Both the position numbers and the translations under genes were made by a program. Positions 1 through 7,842 of a stretch of DNA of 64,000 nucleotides are shown one piece after another (positions within the stretch are counted from its first letter, which is position 1; each line of letters starts with the position of its first letter). Source of the stretch: an uncultured Draconibacterium sp. Lineage in GTDB: Bacteria; Bacteroidota; Bacteroidia; Bacteroidales; Prolixibacteraceae. Under the pieces are notes generated by a model. The model saw only the letters and a program-made list of their open reading frames with translations, was not told the origin of the DNA and did not search any database. The stretch is taken from assembly GCF_963674925.1 (NCBI RefSeq), contig NZ_OY771649.1, forward strand, positions 1,054,001 to 1,118,000, in the 5' to 3' direction.

Positions 1-628
1 ACACCAGCTTTCGGTATTTTTCAATCATCTCCTTCCCTTCTACCAAAGCATCGTAAAAATCCTGTTCAAAATCCTGGTAAACCACCGGGTATTTTGACAA
101 TTCGGGCTTTAAGCGGTCGATAATATAAACACGGTCTTGCGGCAGTTTTGATAATAAATGCCCCGTATTATCGAAGGTAGCCGGCATAATTAAATACGAT
201 GTATAATTTCCGATACTTTCCGTTATCAGGTTTTTAAATACCTTGTAGTTAAAATGGTGAAAATACACCTCTACTGTAGCCTTGCCTTTTAGCGAACTGA
301 TCAACGAATTGTAAAGGTCTTCTTTAAAGGCATTCAGCTCATCGAACAATACAAAAACACGCTCTTCAACTTTTATTTCGGTACTGGCTATATAATAGCC
401 TTTTCCGGGCTGACTTTTTAATATACCTTTTGCTTTTAACTCGTTAAAGGCAAACATCACCGTATCGCGGCTAAGATTAAATTCTGAACATATCTGATTT
501 ATCGAAGGGACCTTATCTCCCTTTTTTAAATGTCGTTTTTCAATTGAATTTAATACCGAATCTATTATCTGACGATATTTTGGTACCGATGATTTGGCGT
601 TGATCGAAATTACTCTTCTTCTTGGCAT
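1..628 (-). CDS. GntR-family sugar-type transcriptional regulator, 3' end cut by window
   Basis: Reading the minus strand from an ATG at 628 gives about 209 uninterrupted codons that run off the window start. Residues 1-80 form a GntR-type winged helix (motifs VPKYRQIIDSVLNSIEK, LKKGDKVPSINQICSEF, LSRDTVMFAFNEL, GKGYYI). The remainder resembles the periplasmic-binding-protein-like sensor found in Bacteroidota GntR regulators of sugar use (arabinose or fucose type), which is family knowledge. It is divergent from aldose 1-epimerase, so a pentose or hexose effector is a reasonable inference. A perfect TAnnTTTG box lies just upstream. The C-terminal part is missing because the window ends, so effector specificity cannot be judged. 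Confidence 0.8.
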   Translation of the reverse strand, partial: MPRRRVISINAKSSVPKYRQIIDSVLNSIEKRHLKKGDKVPSINQICSEFNLSRDTVMFAFNELKAKGILKSQPGKGYYIASTEIKVEERVFVLFDELNAFKEDLYNSLISSLKGKATVEVYFHHFNYKVFKNLITESIGNYTSYLIMPATFDNTGHLLSKLPQDRVYIIDRLKPELSKYPVVYQDFEQDFYDALVEGKEMIEKYRKLV

Positions 629-981
629 TTAGTTAAGCTTTACACAAAAATAGTAGTTTTTTGTTACAAAATGATGTTTTAAAACACCACCAGTACCTAC
701 CAGTTAATTTGTTGATTTTTGCATTTTTGTTGCTTCAAAATAGTATTAGCTAACAGTTGTTAACACAGTAAACCACACGATAAGTGTATCATCTGCTTCC
801 CAACTTTAAATTGGCTATATTTTAACCAAAGCTAAAATTAAGTAAACAGCTTTACTAAAATTGGATGAAAATTCAGGAAAAAAGAGTAAAATAGCACTCG
901 GTAATTAAGTGAAGACAAAATCAAAAATTGAAGACCGAAGATTAACCGGCTTCTCAAAAAAAGAAAAAATAACAGATTAAA
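629..981. other. Gene-free divergent region between GntR-type regulator and galM
   Basis: No credible ORF is present. A perfect 12-bp palindrome TGTTTTAAAACA lies at 675-686, and a TAACA/TGTTA dyad with a 2-nt centre lies at 751-762. Either could be an operator for the divergent GntR-type protein, but no second copy is seen that would support this. I find no perfect -7 box close to galM. The stretch at about 840-980 is A-rich with no clear structure. Confidence 0.4.
645..652 (-). promoter_or_regulatory. -7 box TATTTTTG for the GntR-type regulator
   Basis: On the minus strand the sequence TATTTTTG matches the Bacteroidota -7 consensus TAnnTTTG, 16 bases before the ATG at 628. A TTTTG lies upstream but only 14 bases away, shorter than the usual -33/-7 spacing. 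Confidence 0.45.
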
Positions 982-2019
982 ATGAAAATAACTGCAACTA
1001 CATTCGGAACGTTAAAAGATGGACGCGAAGCCCTGCTTTTTACACTGAGCAACGATACCATTAAAATTAAAATAACCAACTACGGAGCCATTATAACTGC
1101 CATTGATATGCCTAATAAAAATGGCTCGATAGATAATATTGTGTGTGGTTTCGACAACCTGGAAACCTACCAAAGCGACGAATATTTGGCTGGCTATCCG
1201 TATTTCGGAGCCATTATCGGCCGTTTCGGAAACCGCATTGCCAAAGGGCACCTTGAAATTGAAGGCAAAACCTACGAAATGGCAATTAACAACGGCCCCA
1301 ACCATCTGCATGGTGGATTGGAAGGATTCGACAAAAAATTGTTTGATGCCGAACTTATTGAATCGGAAAAAGAAGTTGGCGTAAAAATGAGCTACCTGAG
1401 TGTTGACGGTGAAGAAAACTACCCGGGCAATTTAAAAGTTACCTGTATTTATACACTGAACGAAGAAAACGACCTGGCCATTCAGTATTACGCCGAAACA
1501 GATAAAACAACCGTGGTTAACCTGACAAACCACACTTATTTCAACCTAACCGGCGGAAAAGAGAATATTTTGGATCACGAACTGGAATTAAATGCCACCA
1601 AAATAACTGATATGGTGGAGCAAATTCCAACAGGTAAAATTCTTCCGGTGGTTGGAACCGCTTTTGATTTTACCTCGCCCAAAAAGATTAGTGCCGGCGG
1701 ACTGGAAATGGGCTACGACGACAACTTTGTTTTTGACAATGAAGATGGCGACCTGATTATGGCCGGAACGCTAAGCGAAGCAAAAAGCGGACGACAAGTA
1801 GAAGTATATACTACCCAACCGGGAATGCAGGTTTATACCGGCTACTGGATTCCGGAGTTTACCATCGATGGTAAAAAGAAATTCGGAAGCTTCTCTGGCA
1901 TTGCATTGGAAACACAACACTACCCCGACTCGGTACATCACCCAAAATTTCCAACTACATTTTTAAAGCCCGGAGAGCTTTACGATCAGAAAACGATTTA
2001 TAAATTTATTACCGAATAA
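982..2019 (+). CDS. galM: Aldose 1-epimerase (mutarotase)
   Basis: The 345-residue protein interconverts alpha and beta anomers of free aldoses, feeding galactose, glucose or arabinose catabolism. Family signatures are visible: an N-terminal strand region with TNYGAIITAIDMPNKNG, FGAIIGRFGNRIAKG, the conserved NHLHGG, the catalytic-His region VVNLTNHTYFNLTG (about residues 175-190), and the catalytic Glu in GIALETQHYPDSVHHP near residue 310. Length is normal for the family and there is no signal peptide, so it is cytoplasmic. It lies downstream of and divergent from a sugar-type GntR regulator, which may control it. A strong hairpin terminator follows, so it is probably monocistronic. The actual sugar cannot be read from sequence. 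Confidence 0.93.
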   Translation: MKITATTFGTLKDGREALLFTLSNDTIKIKITNYGAIITAIDMPNKNGSIDNIVCGFDNLETYQSDEYLAGYPYFGAIIGRFGNRIAKGHLEIEGKTYEMAINNGPNHLHGGLEGFDKKLFDAELIESEKEVGVKMSYLSVDGEENYPGNLKVTCIYTLNEENDLAIQYYAETDKTTVVNLTNHTYFNLTGGKENILDHELELNATKITDMVEQIPTGKILPVVGTAFDFTSPKKISAGGLEMGYDDNFVFDNEDGDLIMAGTLSEAKSGRQVEVYTTQPGMQVYTGYWIPEFTIDGKKKFGSFSGIALETQHYPDSVHHPKFPTTFLKPGELYDQKTIYKFITE

Positions 2020-2022
2020 AGG

Positions 2023-2048
2023 AAATGCCCGAAAGGGCATTTTTTTTT
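2023..2048 (+). terminator. Intrinsic terminator after galM
   Basis: AAATGCCC and GGGCATTT form a perfect 8-bp stem around a GAAA tetraloop, followed directly by a run of T. It begins four bases after the galM stop codon. Confidence 0.9.
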
Positions 2049-2086
2049 GATCTGCACCGAATAAAACCAATTAACGGTATTTTTTC

Positions 2087-2094
2087 TATTTTTG
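2087..2094 (+). promoter_or_regulatory. -7 box TATTTTTG for the acyl-CoA synthetase
   Basis: TATTTTTG matches TAnnTTTG and lies about 70 bases before the ATG at 2164. No clear TTTG -33 element is visible at the usual distance. Confidence 0.5.
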
Positions 2095-2163
2095 AATAAG
2101 AACATTTTGTGAGAATATGAATAGAAGATCTGACCGGGATCTTTTTAATACAATTATCAACTT

Positions 2164-4068
2164 ATGAAAACCATTGTTGCATTATTTGAAACCGCTGTTG
2201 CTAACTACCCTGATAATCCATATCTCTGGGAAAAGACAAATGGCGAATACCGGCCCACTACCTACAAACAAACCCGCGAGAAGGTGCTAGACCTGGCAGC
2301 AGGATTAATTCAGTTGGGTTTAAAAAAAGGTGACCGGGCTGCTTTAATTGCTGATGGCCGCAACGACTGGATCATCAGCGAACTCGGAATGCTTTACGCC
2401 GGTGGTATTAACGTGCCCCTTTCTATTCGTTTGCAAAACAACGAGCTGGCTTTCCGTATAAAACACAGTGGAAGTAAGTACATATTTGTATCAAAACTAC
2501 ATGCTGCAAAAGTAGAGGAGATTCGCGATGAATTGCCGGAACTGGAGAAAGTAGTATACATTGACGGCAAAGAGAACCCGGGGGAAAATGATATTGATTA
2601 TAAGGAATTGTTAGCTGCCGGAGTAAAATTCAGAAAAGAAAATACCGAGCTAACAGAACAAGTTTGGAAAGGAATTGAGCCGGATGATGTGGCAAACATT
2701 TCTTACACCTCCGGAACCACGGCCGATCCGAAAGGGATTATGCTTACCCACCTGAATTATGCGGCCAATGTGGTACAGTCCAATTCACTTCTCGATTTAC
2801 AATCCGAATGGATAACGCTGGCTATCTTGCCGTGGGATCACGCATTTGCGCACACCACCTGTTTGTATGTATTTATGTACAAAGGTGCCAGTATTGCATC
2901 GGTTGAAATTGGCAACTCGCCAATGGAGACCCTTCGAAATATTCCTAAAAACATTCAGGAGATTAAGCCAACGCTAATGATGAGCGTACCTGCTTATTCA
3001 AAAACTTTCAGAAAGAACATTGAAGCGGGTATTCGCAAAAAAGGAGAATTCCTGTATAAAGTTTTTCAGTTTGCCTTAAAAGTTGCTTATGCACACAATG
3101 GTTATGGCAACAACCGCGGCAAAGGCTGGCGATTTTTTCTAAAACCACTTTACTGGCTTTTCGATCAAATTCTGTTTGCCAAAGTACGCGATGGTTTTGG
3201 CGGAAACCTGAAATTCTTTATTGGCGGAGGTGCCCTGCTCGACGTTGAATTGCAACGCTTTTTTTATGCTGTGGGGCTTCCCATTTGCCAGGGTTATGGT
3301 CTTACCGAGGCTGCTCCTGTAATTTCATCGAACGTTCCGCACGACGTGGTTTTTGGCTCATCGGGTAAACTGGTGAAAAATCTCGAGATAAAAATTCTTG
3401 ACGATAACGGCAACGAACTTCCGGCCGGCGAAAAAGGTGAAATTGTGATTAAAGGCGACAACGTAATGAAAGGCTACTGGAATAATCCTACCGCCACTGC
3501 TGAAAGTCTGAAAGACGGTTGGCTGCACACCGGAGATATGGGTTACATGGGCAAAGACGACTTTCTTTATGTTTTGGGGCGTTTTAAAAGTTTGCTGATT
3601 GGTAACGATGGTGAAAAATACAGCCCGGAAGGCATTGAAGAGGCGCTGGTTGACCAATCGCCATATATTCAACAGGTAATGCTTTACAACAACCAAAATC
3701 CATACACTGTAGGAATGATTGTGCCCGAAATGGAAGCCATAAACCGCGAACTTAAACGCCATGGCATTGAAAAAGGTAGCAATGAAGCAGCAAGTGCAGC
3801 AATAGAAATTATTCAGAAAGAAATTAACGAATACAAAAAAGGCGGCAAGTACCAGGGAGAGTTCCCCGAGCGCTGGCTACCGGCATCTGTTGCTATTTTA
3901 CCCGAAGCATTTACTACCGAAAACAAAATGCTGAACGCCACCATGAAAATGGTTCGCGATAAAGTAACAGCGCACTTCGCCAAAGAACTGGAATTCCTAT
4001 ACACATCCGGGGCAAAAAATAGCGTTAACGAGATGAATATTAAAGCGATAAAAAACTGGATGAAATAG
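2164..4068 (+). CDS. Long-chain fatty acid--CoA ligase (AMP-binding)
   Basis: The 634-residue protein belongs to the acyl-adenylate-forming superfamily and should activate long-chain fatty acids to acyl-CoA via acyl-AMP. Visible motifs are the ATP loop YTSGTTADPKGIMLTH (about 178-193), the adenine-binding motif QGYGLTEAAPVIS (about 377-389), and WLHTGDMGYMGKDDFLYVLGR (about 457-477) with the hinge into the C-terminal subdomain. An insertion after residue 290 (KVFQFALKVAYAHNGYG) is typical of long-chain synthetases. No signal peptide is present, and peripheral membrane association is likely for this family. It lies alone between galM and a convergent TPR gene, with its own -7 box. Chain-length preference is not readable. 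Confidence 0.92.
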   Translation: MKTIVALFETAVANYPDNPYLWEKTNGEYRPTTYKQTREKVLDLAAGLIQLGLKKGDRAALIADGRNDWIISELGMLYAGGINVPLSIRLQNNELAFRIKHSGSKYIFVSKLHAAKVEEIRDELPELEKVVYIDGKENPGENDIDYKELLAAGVKFRKENTELTEQVWKGIEPDDVANISYTSGTTADPKGIMLTHLNYAANVVQSNSLLDLQSEWITLAILPWDHAFAHTTCLYVFMYKGASIASVEIGNSPMETLRNIPKNIQEIKPTLMMSVPAYSKTFRKNIEAGIRKKGEFLYKVFQFALKVAYAHNGYGNNRGKGWRFFLKPLYWLFDQILFAKVRDGFGGNLKFFIGGGALLDVELQRFFYAVGLPICQGYGLTEAAPVISSNVPHDVVFGSSGKLVKNLEIKILDDNGNELPAGEKGEIVIKGDNVMKGYWNNPTATAESLKDGWLHTGDMGYMGKDDFLYVLGRFKSLLIGNDGEKYSPEGIEEALVDQSPYIQQVMLYNNQNPYTVGMIVPEMEAINRELKRHGIEKGSNEAASAAIEIIQKEINEYKKGGKYQGEFPERWLPASVAILPEAFTTENKMLNATMKMVRDKVTAHFAKELEFLYTSGAKNSVNEMNIKAIKNWMK

Positions 4069-4071
4069 ATT

Positions 4072-4168
4072 GAATGATGAATAGTGATTAACGAATATCG
4101 GTTTTTGATTTAAGAAAAAAGACGTTCGCCTTTTTCAATCTTCAATCTTCATTCGTTAATCATCATTC
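4072..4168. terminator. Inverted repeat between convergent genes, possible bidirectional terminator
   Basis: The right arm ATTCGTTAATCATCATTC (4151-4168) is the reverse complement of the left arm (4072-4096), except for a 7-nt insertion in the left arm. The loop contains AAAAAAGACG and CGCCTTTTT, and a duplicated TTCAATC unit lies beside the right arm. Placement between the convergent ends of the acyl-CoA synthetase and TPR genes fits a shared terminator. It could equally be a dispersed intergenic repeat. Confidence 0.5.
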
Positions 4169-4179
4169 TATACTCCCCG

Positions 4180-6402
4180 CTATTCTTCAACAAAATACCG
4201 CAGCTGATCGAGCATGATTGGTACATCATCCTTATCAATTCCCAATCCGATTAAATAATGCAGGTCCTCGTGGAAAACCTCGAAAAACTCGCTTTCGGTA
4301 AATTCAGTTTTTACAATCGACTGCTTGTAATAATCAAGCGCCTCTTTTCGTTTGCCCAAACACCACTGCACGTGCCCCATATTCATCAGGTCGTGCTTGT
4401 TCGGACTATCGTCAATCAGTTTTGCAAAGTACTTCTCGGCCTGCTCAAATTTACCGGCCACCAGCGAACACCAGCCAATGGGTTTCCACACCTTTTTGTT
4501 TTCGGGCATCAGGTATTCCACTTTAAAATAGGTTTTTAAAGCCTCCTCAAAACGGTCAAGCTCCAGCAAACAGTGACCAATATTTAGCTGAACATTCAGA
4601 TTCTCTTCATCCAGCACTTCCACCTCGCGGTAGTATTCCAGCGCTTTTTTCGGCTGTTTTAAATTGCGGTAACACAGTGCAATTTTATTCAGGTTCCACT
4701 TTTTATTCAGCTCAAACAACTCGGCACTTTTATAAGCTTTCAACGCCTGTTCAAAATCGCCAAGTTTTTGGTAGCAGTAACCCAGCTTTTGGTACAGCTC
4801 CCCACTTTTCTCCTCACTCAGCAGGTAATTAAAAACTTCGGCGGCTTCGTTATAATAGTTTTTCGTGAAATAGTATTCGGCAATATTCCGAACAATGCCG
4901 GCATCTTCTTTAAGCATTTCGCCAAGCGTTTCTTTGTTATGAAAATCAAAACGCCAGTTAAAAATATCTTCAAAATCAGTTTTACGCGGATGTAATTTAA
5001 AAAAGCGATACAAATCCTGGATGTAAAGATTTGAAATGTATGCCGCTTTTTTACCCGGATCAGTCAAAGCTTCATCGTTTTGTAATTCATCAAACTGCTG
5101 CATTTCAGCTTTTAATCCTTCTGCCATAAACTCGCGGTTTTCAGCCGGAATATTTTGCAAACTTAGGCAGAACGAATATTTATCGGAATTACACAATACC
5201 GGAGCTGCATCAATTGCTTTCAGAAACTGATCGGTAACCGAATCTCCGCGATTAACAACAAAATCGATCTCAGGATTTTTGGTGAAGAACGGCATAAACC
5301 AGTTGGCAAATTCGCTAAAGAAAGGGAACATTTTCAGCATGGCAAACGAGCTCATAAATACATCGGCGCCTTCCATCTGAAGCTCCGAAAACTCCTCCAT
5401 TTTATTCATCAATCCCGGCGAATCTTCAAAAATCTTTTCCCACTCCGGATTTTCATCGTCGCCCATTGTGTCGTCCATCAAACTGTCGAGATTGATTTTG
5501 TCCTTCAGGTTCGGACTTATCTTTATCATTTCCGGTAAAATCTCGTCAGTAATCTTTTTCTGAATCTTTTCAGTTTCCTTACTTCTGATGAGCTGAATAA
5601 TAATTTGCTCGAGATTTTGTTTGAATTCCGGATTTTCGTTCAGGAGTTTCAGTCGACCGGTAATCGACGGGTAATACGCCAAACGACTGTCGTAACGGTA
5701 AAAACCGATGAGCAAGCCAACGATAGCGCGCTGATTGATTTCGGGTAATTCGTGTTCGTAAGCATCAAAAAGTACCGCAAACTTAGCCTCATCGAAGTAG
5801 CGTAATAAACTCAACAGCATTGCCGAAACGATAAATGACTTATACGATTTTTCGATCAGCTCGCTGTTTAAAAAGGCTTTAAGAAATGCGCGGTGTTCAT
5901 CGTTTAATTCGTTCTGAAACCATACAAAATAAAACAAAGTCACCATTTTTTGCTGATGATCGCGGGCGCTGATTCGTTTCGATGATTGTTGCACCTCGGC
6001 ATCGTCAACCAGCGAAACCAGCTGCTCCTGCAGGTAAAAATCTTCCAACTCGTCTAAAAGCGTATGAAACTGAAGGGCCGGTTTAAATCCGCGTTTTTTC
6101 TCGTAAGTAACCGACGACGACATTTTCAACCTAATCTCATCATAAATTTTGTCGCACAGCTCAAAAACCGAAACAATCAGCTTCCGATATACTTTTTGGC
6201 GCTCAGGATCCTGAATTCCCTCAACCGTATATTTAAGCATATAGCTGTAGTTCTGCTCCAGGTTGCGCCATTCGTCGAGGTGAATGAGCAATCCGCTTTC
6301 ACGGATCAGATTCTCCAGCAAATCGAAAGCAGGTTTTAATTTCCGCTGTGCCAGATGCTGACAGATAGTATCGTATTTTATTTTAAGGTCTTTGTCGTTC
6401 AT
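4180..6402 (-). CDS. Large TPR-repeat protein of unknown function
   Basis: The 740-residue protein has no signal peptide and is probably cytoplasmic. Residues 1-510 are mostly helical and acidic, with no domain I recognise. From about 515 to 690 there are consecutive tetratricopeptide repeats, with typical units such as YQKLGYCYQKLGDFEQALKA, LCYRNLKQPKKALEYYREVE and IGHCLLELDRFEEALKTYFK. TPRs mediate protein-protein contacts, so a scaffold or chaperone-like role is likely, but the partner is unknown. The gene stands alone, convergent with the acyl-CoA synthetase. Upstream, a perfect palindrome (AAATGATT-A-AATCATTT, 6430-6446) and a TAACTTTG box at 6410-6417 lie close to the start. The box is so near the ATG that a very short 5' leader would follow. 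Confidence 0.8.
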   Translation of the reverse strand: MNDKDLKIKYDTICQHLAQRKLKPAFDLLENLIRESGLLIHLDEWRNLEQNYSYMLKYTVEGIQDPERQKVYRKLIVSVFELCDKIYDEIRLKMSSSVTYEKKRGFKPALQFHTLLDELEDFYLQEQLVSLVDDAEVQQSSKRISARDHQQKMVTLFYFVWFQNELNDEHRAFLKAFLNSELIEKSYKSFIVSAMLLSLLRYFDEAKFAVLFDAYEHELPEINQRAIVGLLIGFYRYDSRLAYYPSITGRLKLLNENPEFKQNLEQIIIQLIRSKETEKIQKKITDEILPEMIKISPNLKDKINLDSLMDDTMGDDENPEWEKIFEDSPGLMNKMEEFSELQMEGADVFMSSFAMLKMFPFFSEFANWFMPFFTKNPEIDFVVNRGDSVTDQFLKAIDAAPVLCNSDKYSFCLSLQNIPAENREFMAEGLKAEMQQFDELQNDEALTDPGKKAAYISNLYIQDLYRFFKLHPRKTDFEDIFNWRFDFHNKETLGEMLKEDAGIVRNIAEYYFTKNYYNEAAEVFNYLLSEEKSGELYQKLGYCYQKLGDFEQALKAYKSAELFELNKKWNLNKIALCYRNLKQPKKALEYYREVEVLDEENLNVQLNIGHCLLELDRFEEALKTYFKVEYLMPENKKVWKPIGWCSLVAGKFEQAEKYFAKLIDDSPNKHDLMNMGHVQWCLGKRKEALDYYKQSIVKTEFTESEFFEVFHEDLHYLIGLGIDKDDVPIMLDQLRYFVEE

Positions 6403-6473
6403 AGCCTATCAAAGTTATACCAATTATGAAAATGATTAAATCATTTCCGAATAATTTTCAGAATTGGGATAAT

Positions 6474-6540
6474 GCCGATATATAAAAACAAAGTCATTGG
6501 GAGCTTGCGAACCGATGGCTCAATGTTTTTAATAATCGGT
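6474..6540. repeat. Imperfect inverted repeat upstream of the TPR gene
   Basis: The arm at 6474-6503 (GCCGATATATAAAAACA then CATTGGGAGC) is largely complementary to the arm at 6517-6540 (GGCTCAATG then TTTTTAATAATCGGT). It may be a worn palindromic repeat. No function is evident. Confidence 0.3.
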
Positions 6541-6645
6541 ATCACCCGAAAGACCATAGACAATCAAAAAGCTTTCCAAGAATTGTTATCGGCGGATTTG
6601 TCGTAAAACGGGCTTTGGTGTCTGACAAAGTTTCAAAAAATAACC

Positions 6646-6885
6646 GTCCTGCAAGGTAATTTTCAGTCCTGCGGCTTTTTTTTTGCGTTCCTGCTAACTT
6701 TTTTCGCGCCCTGCTGAGGTTTTGGTCGCCCTGCAACACTTTTTCGCAATCCTGCACCGCTTTTTGGCGTCCTGCGGCACTTTTTCGTGTTCCTGCGTTA
6801 CAGGAGTAAAAACCTTGCAGGACGGCTCATTAGCTTACAGGATGGGCAGAGAGCCCGCAGGATTAGTAAAATACTTGCAGGACGA
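6646..6885. repeat. 20-22 bp periodic CCTGC / GCAGG tandem array with head-to-head halves
   Basis: Eight CCTGC cores start at 6648, 6668, 6690, 6710, 6730, 6751, 6771 and 6792, most followed by a T-tract and CG. After them come the reverse-complement cores (GCAGG or ACAGG) at about 800, 817, 837, 857 and 877, the last four spaced exactly 20 bases apart. The array is therefore direct in its first half and inverted in its second. The spacing is close to two helical turns and the T-tracts are in phase, as expected for bent DNA or for an array of protein-binding sites. A short ORF across it on the minus strand is only a by-product of the periodicity. The rest of 6403-6966 holds the inverted repeat at 6474-6540 and the hairpin at 6910-6950. 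Confidence 0.7.
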
Positions 6886-6909
6886 ATAATCTTTCTTTCA
6901 GATGCAAAA

Positions 6910-6950
6910 GGATGTCATCTCTCTGCATTTTTTAATGAGAGATGACATCC
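6910..6950 (-). terminator. 14-bp perfect hairpin after the MFS gene
   Basis: GGATGTCATCTCTC (6910-6923) and GAGAGATGACATCC (6937-6950) are perfect reverse complements around a 13-base loop. On the minus strand the stem is followed by TTTTGC, and it starts 16 bases after the MFS stop codon. It probably terminates the long minus-strand operon that starts near 18127. Confidence 0.75.
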
Positions 6951-6966
6951 CTTTCCTGATAACAAA

Positions 6967-7842
6967 CTACTTCTTCTCTTTAATCCCAAACTTAGAATCA
7001 ACCTTAACGAATGGCAGTACTAAAAAGATCGGAATCGTACAGATCATCACCCAAACAAAGAAACTCTGGTAGCCGATTATTTCCTGTAACCAACCGCTTA
7101 ACATTCCCGGAATCATCATTCCCAGCGCCATAAAACCGGTTGTAATAGCGTAGTGTGCTGTTTTGTGCTTCCCTTCCGAAACGTAGATAGAGAACAACAT
7201 ATAAGCTGTAAATCCAAAGCCGTAACCAAACTGCTCGATCACCACAGCAGCCGAAATCCACCACAACGATGTGGGGTTAAACAACGACAGCAGCAAATAA
7301 CAAAGGTTGGGCAGGTTAATGGCCAGTGCCATCCACCACAGCCAGTCTTTTAGTCCTTTGCGCGAGGCTACAATACCGCCTAAAATACCGCCAACTGTTA
7401 ACGCAATCATTCCGGCGGTTCCGTATACCAAACCCAAATCGCCGGTTGTAAGTCCCAGGCCACCGGCTTCGCGGGCATCGAGCAAAAACGGTGAGGCCAT
7501 TTTTACCAGCTGAGATTCGGCCAGTCGGTACAATAAAAGGAACAGCATAATCGACACAATTTCTTTTTTGCGGAAAAAGGCAGCAAAGGTTTCGAAGAAC
7601 TCGCCCATCACACTTTTGCCTTCGGTTTTGTTGGCCACATCACTTGCCGGATGTGGCAATGCAAAACGGTGATACAGCGAGAAGACCACGAACAAAACGG
7701 CAATACAGGCCATAACAACTAACCACGAAAACTTTATATTCCCTGAGCGGCCTACAAAAGTAGCCTGCGTGGCTTTTTTTAGTTTCGGATCGAGCTGAAC
7801 AACGGCAAAAGCAGGTTTATCCCAATTCTTGTCGTTAAACAC
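6967..7842 (-). CDS. AmpG-like MFS transporter, C-terminal half (frameshifted)
   Basis: This 291-codon frame (nominal GTG at 7842) continues the transporter whose first half is at 7835-8809. Residues 1-35 (VFNDKNWDKPAFAVVQL) complete a soluble insertion, and then come about six membrane segments from FSWLVVMACIAVLFVVFSLY to IPIFLVLPFV. Conserved MFS loops appear, such as GGILGGIVASRKGLKD. Alone it lacks the first transmembrane bundle and would not transport anything. The open frame extends upstream past the GTG to about 7868, where a five-base homopolymer sits, so the GTG is unlikely to be a true start. Position in the salvage operon and similarity to AmpG permeases suggest uptake of muropeptides or amino sugars. 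Confidence 0.75.
   Translation of the reverse strand: MFNDKNWDKPAFAVVQLDPKLKKATQATFVGRSGNIKFSWLVVMACIAVLFVVFSLYHRFALPHPASDVANKTEGKSVMGEFFETFAAFFRKKEIVSIMLFLLLYRLAESQLVKMASPFLLDAREAGGLGLTTGDLGLVYGTAGMIALTVGGILGGIVASRKGLKDWLWWMALAINLPNLCYLLLSLFNPTSLWWISAAVVIEQFGYGFGFTAYMLFSIYVSEGKHKTAHYAITTGFMALGMMIPGMLSGWLQEIIGYQSFFVWVMICTIPIFLVLPFVKVDSKFGIKEKK

Noticed and set aside
6542..6757. 71-codon ORF on the minus strand in the 20-22 bp periodic array
   Set aside because: The frame arises from the periodic GCAGG/A-tract units; no start context or family resemblance.
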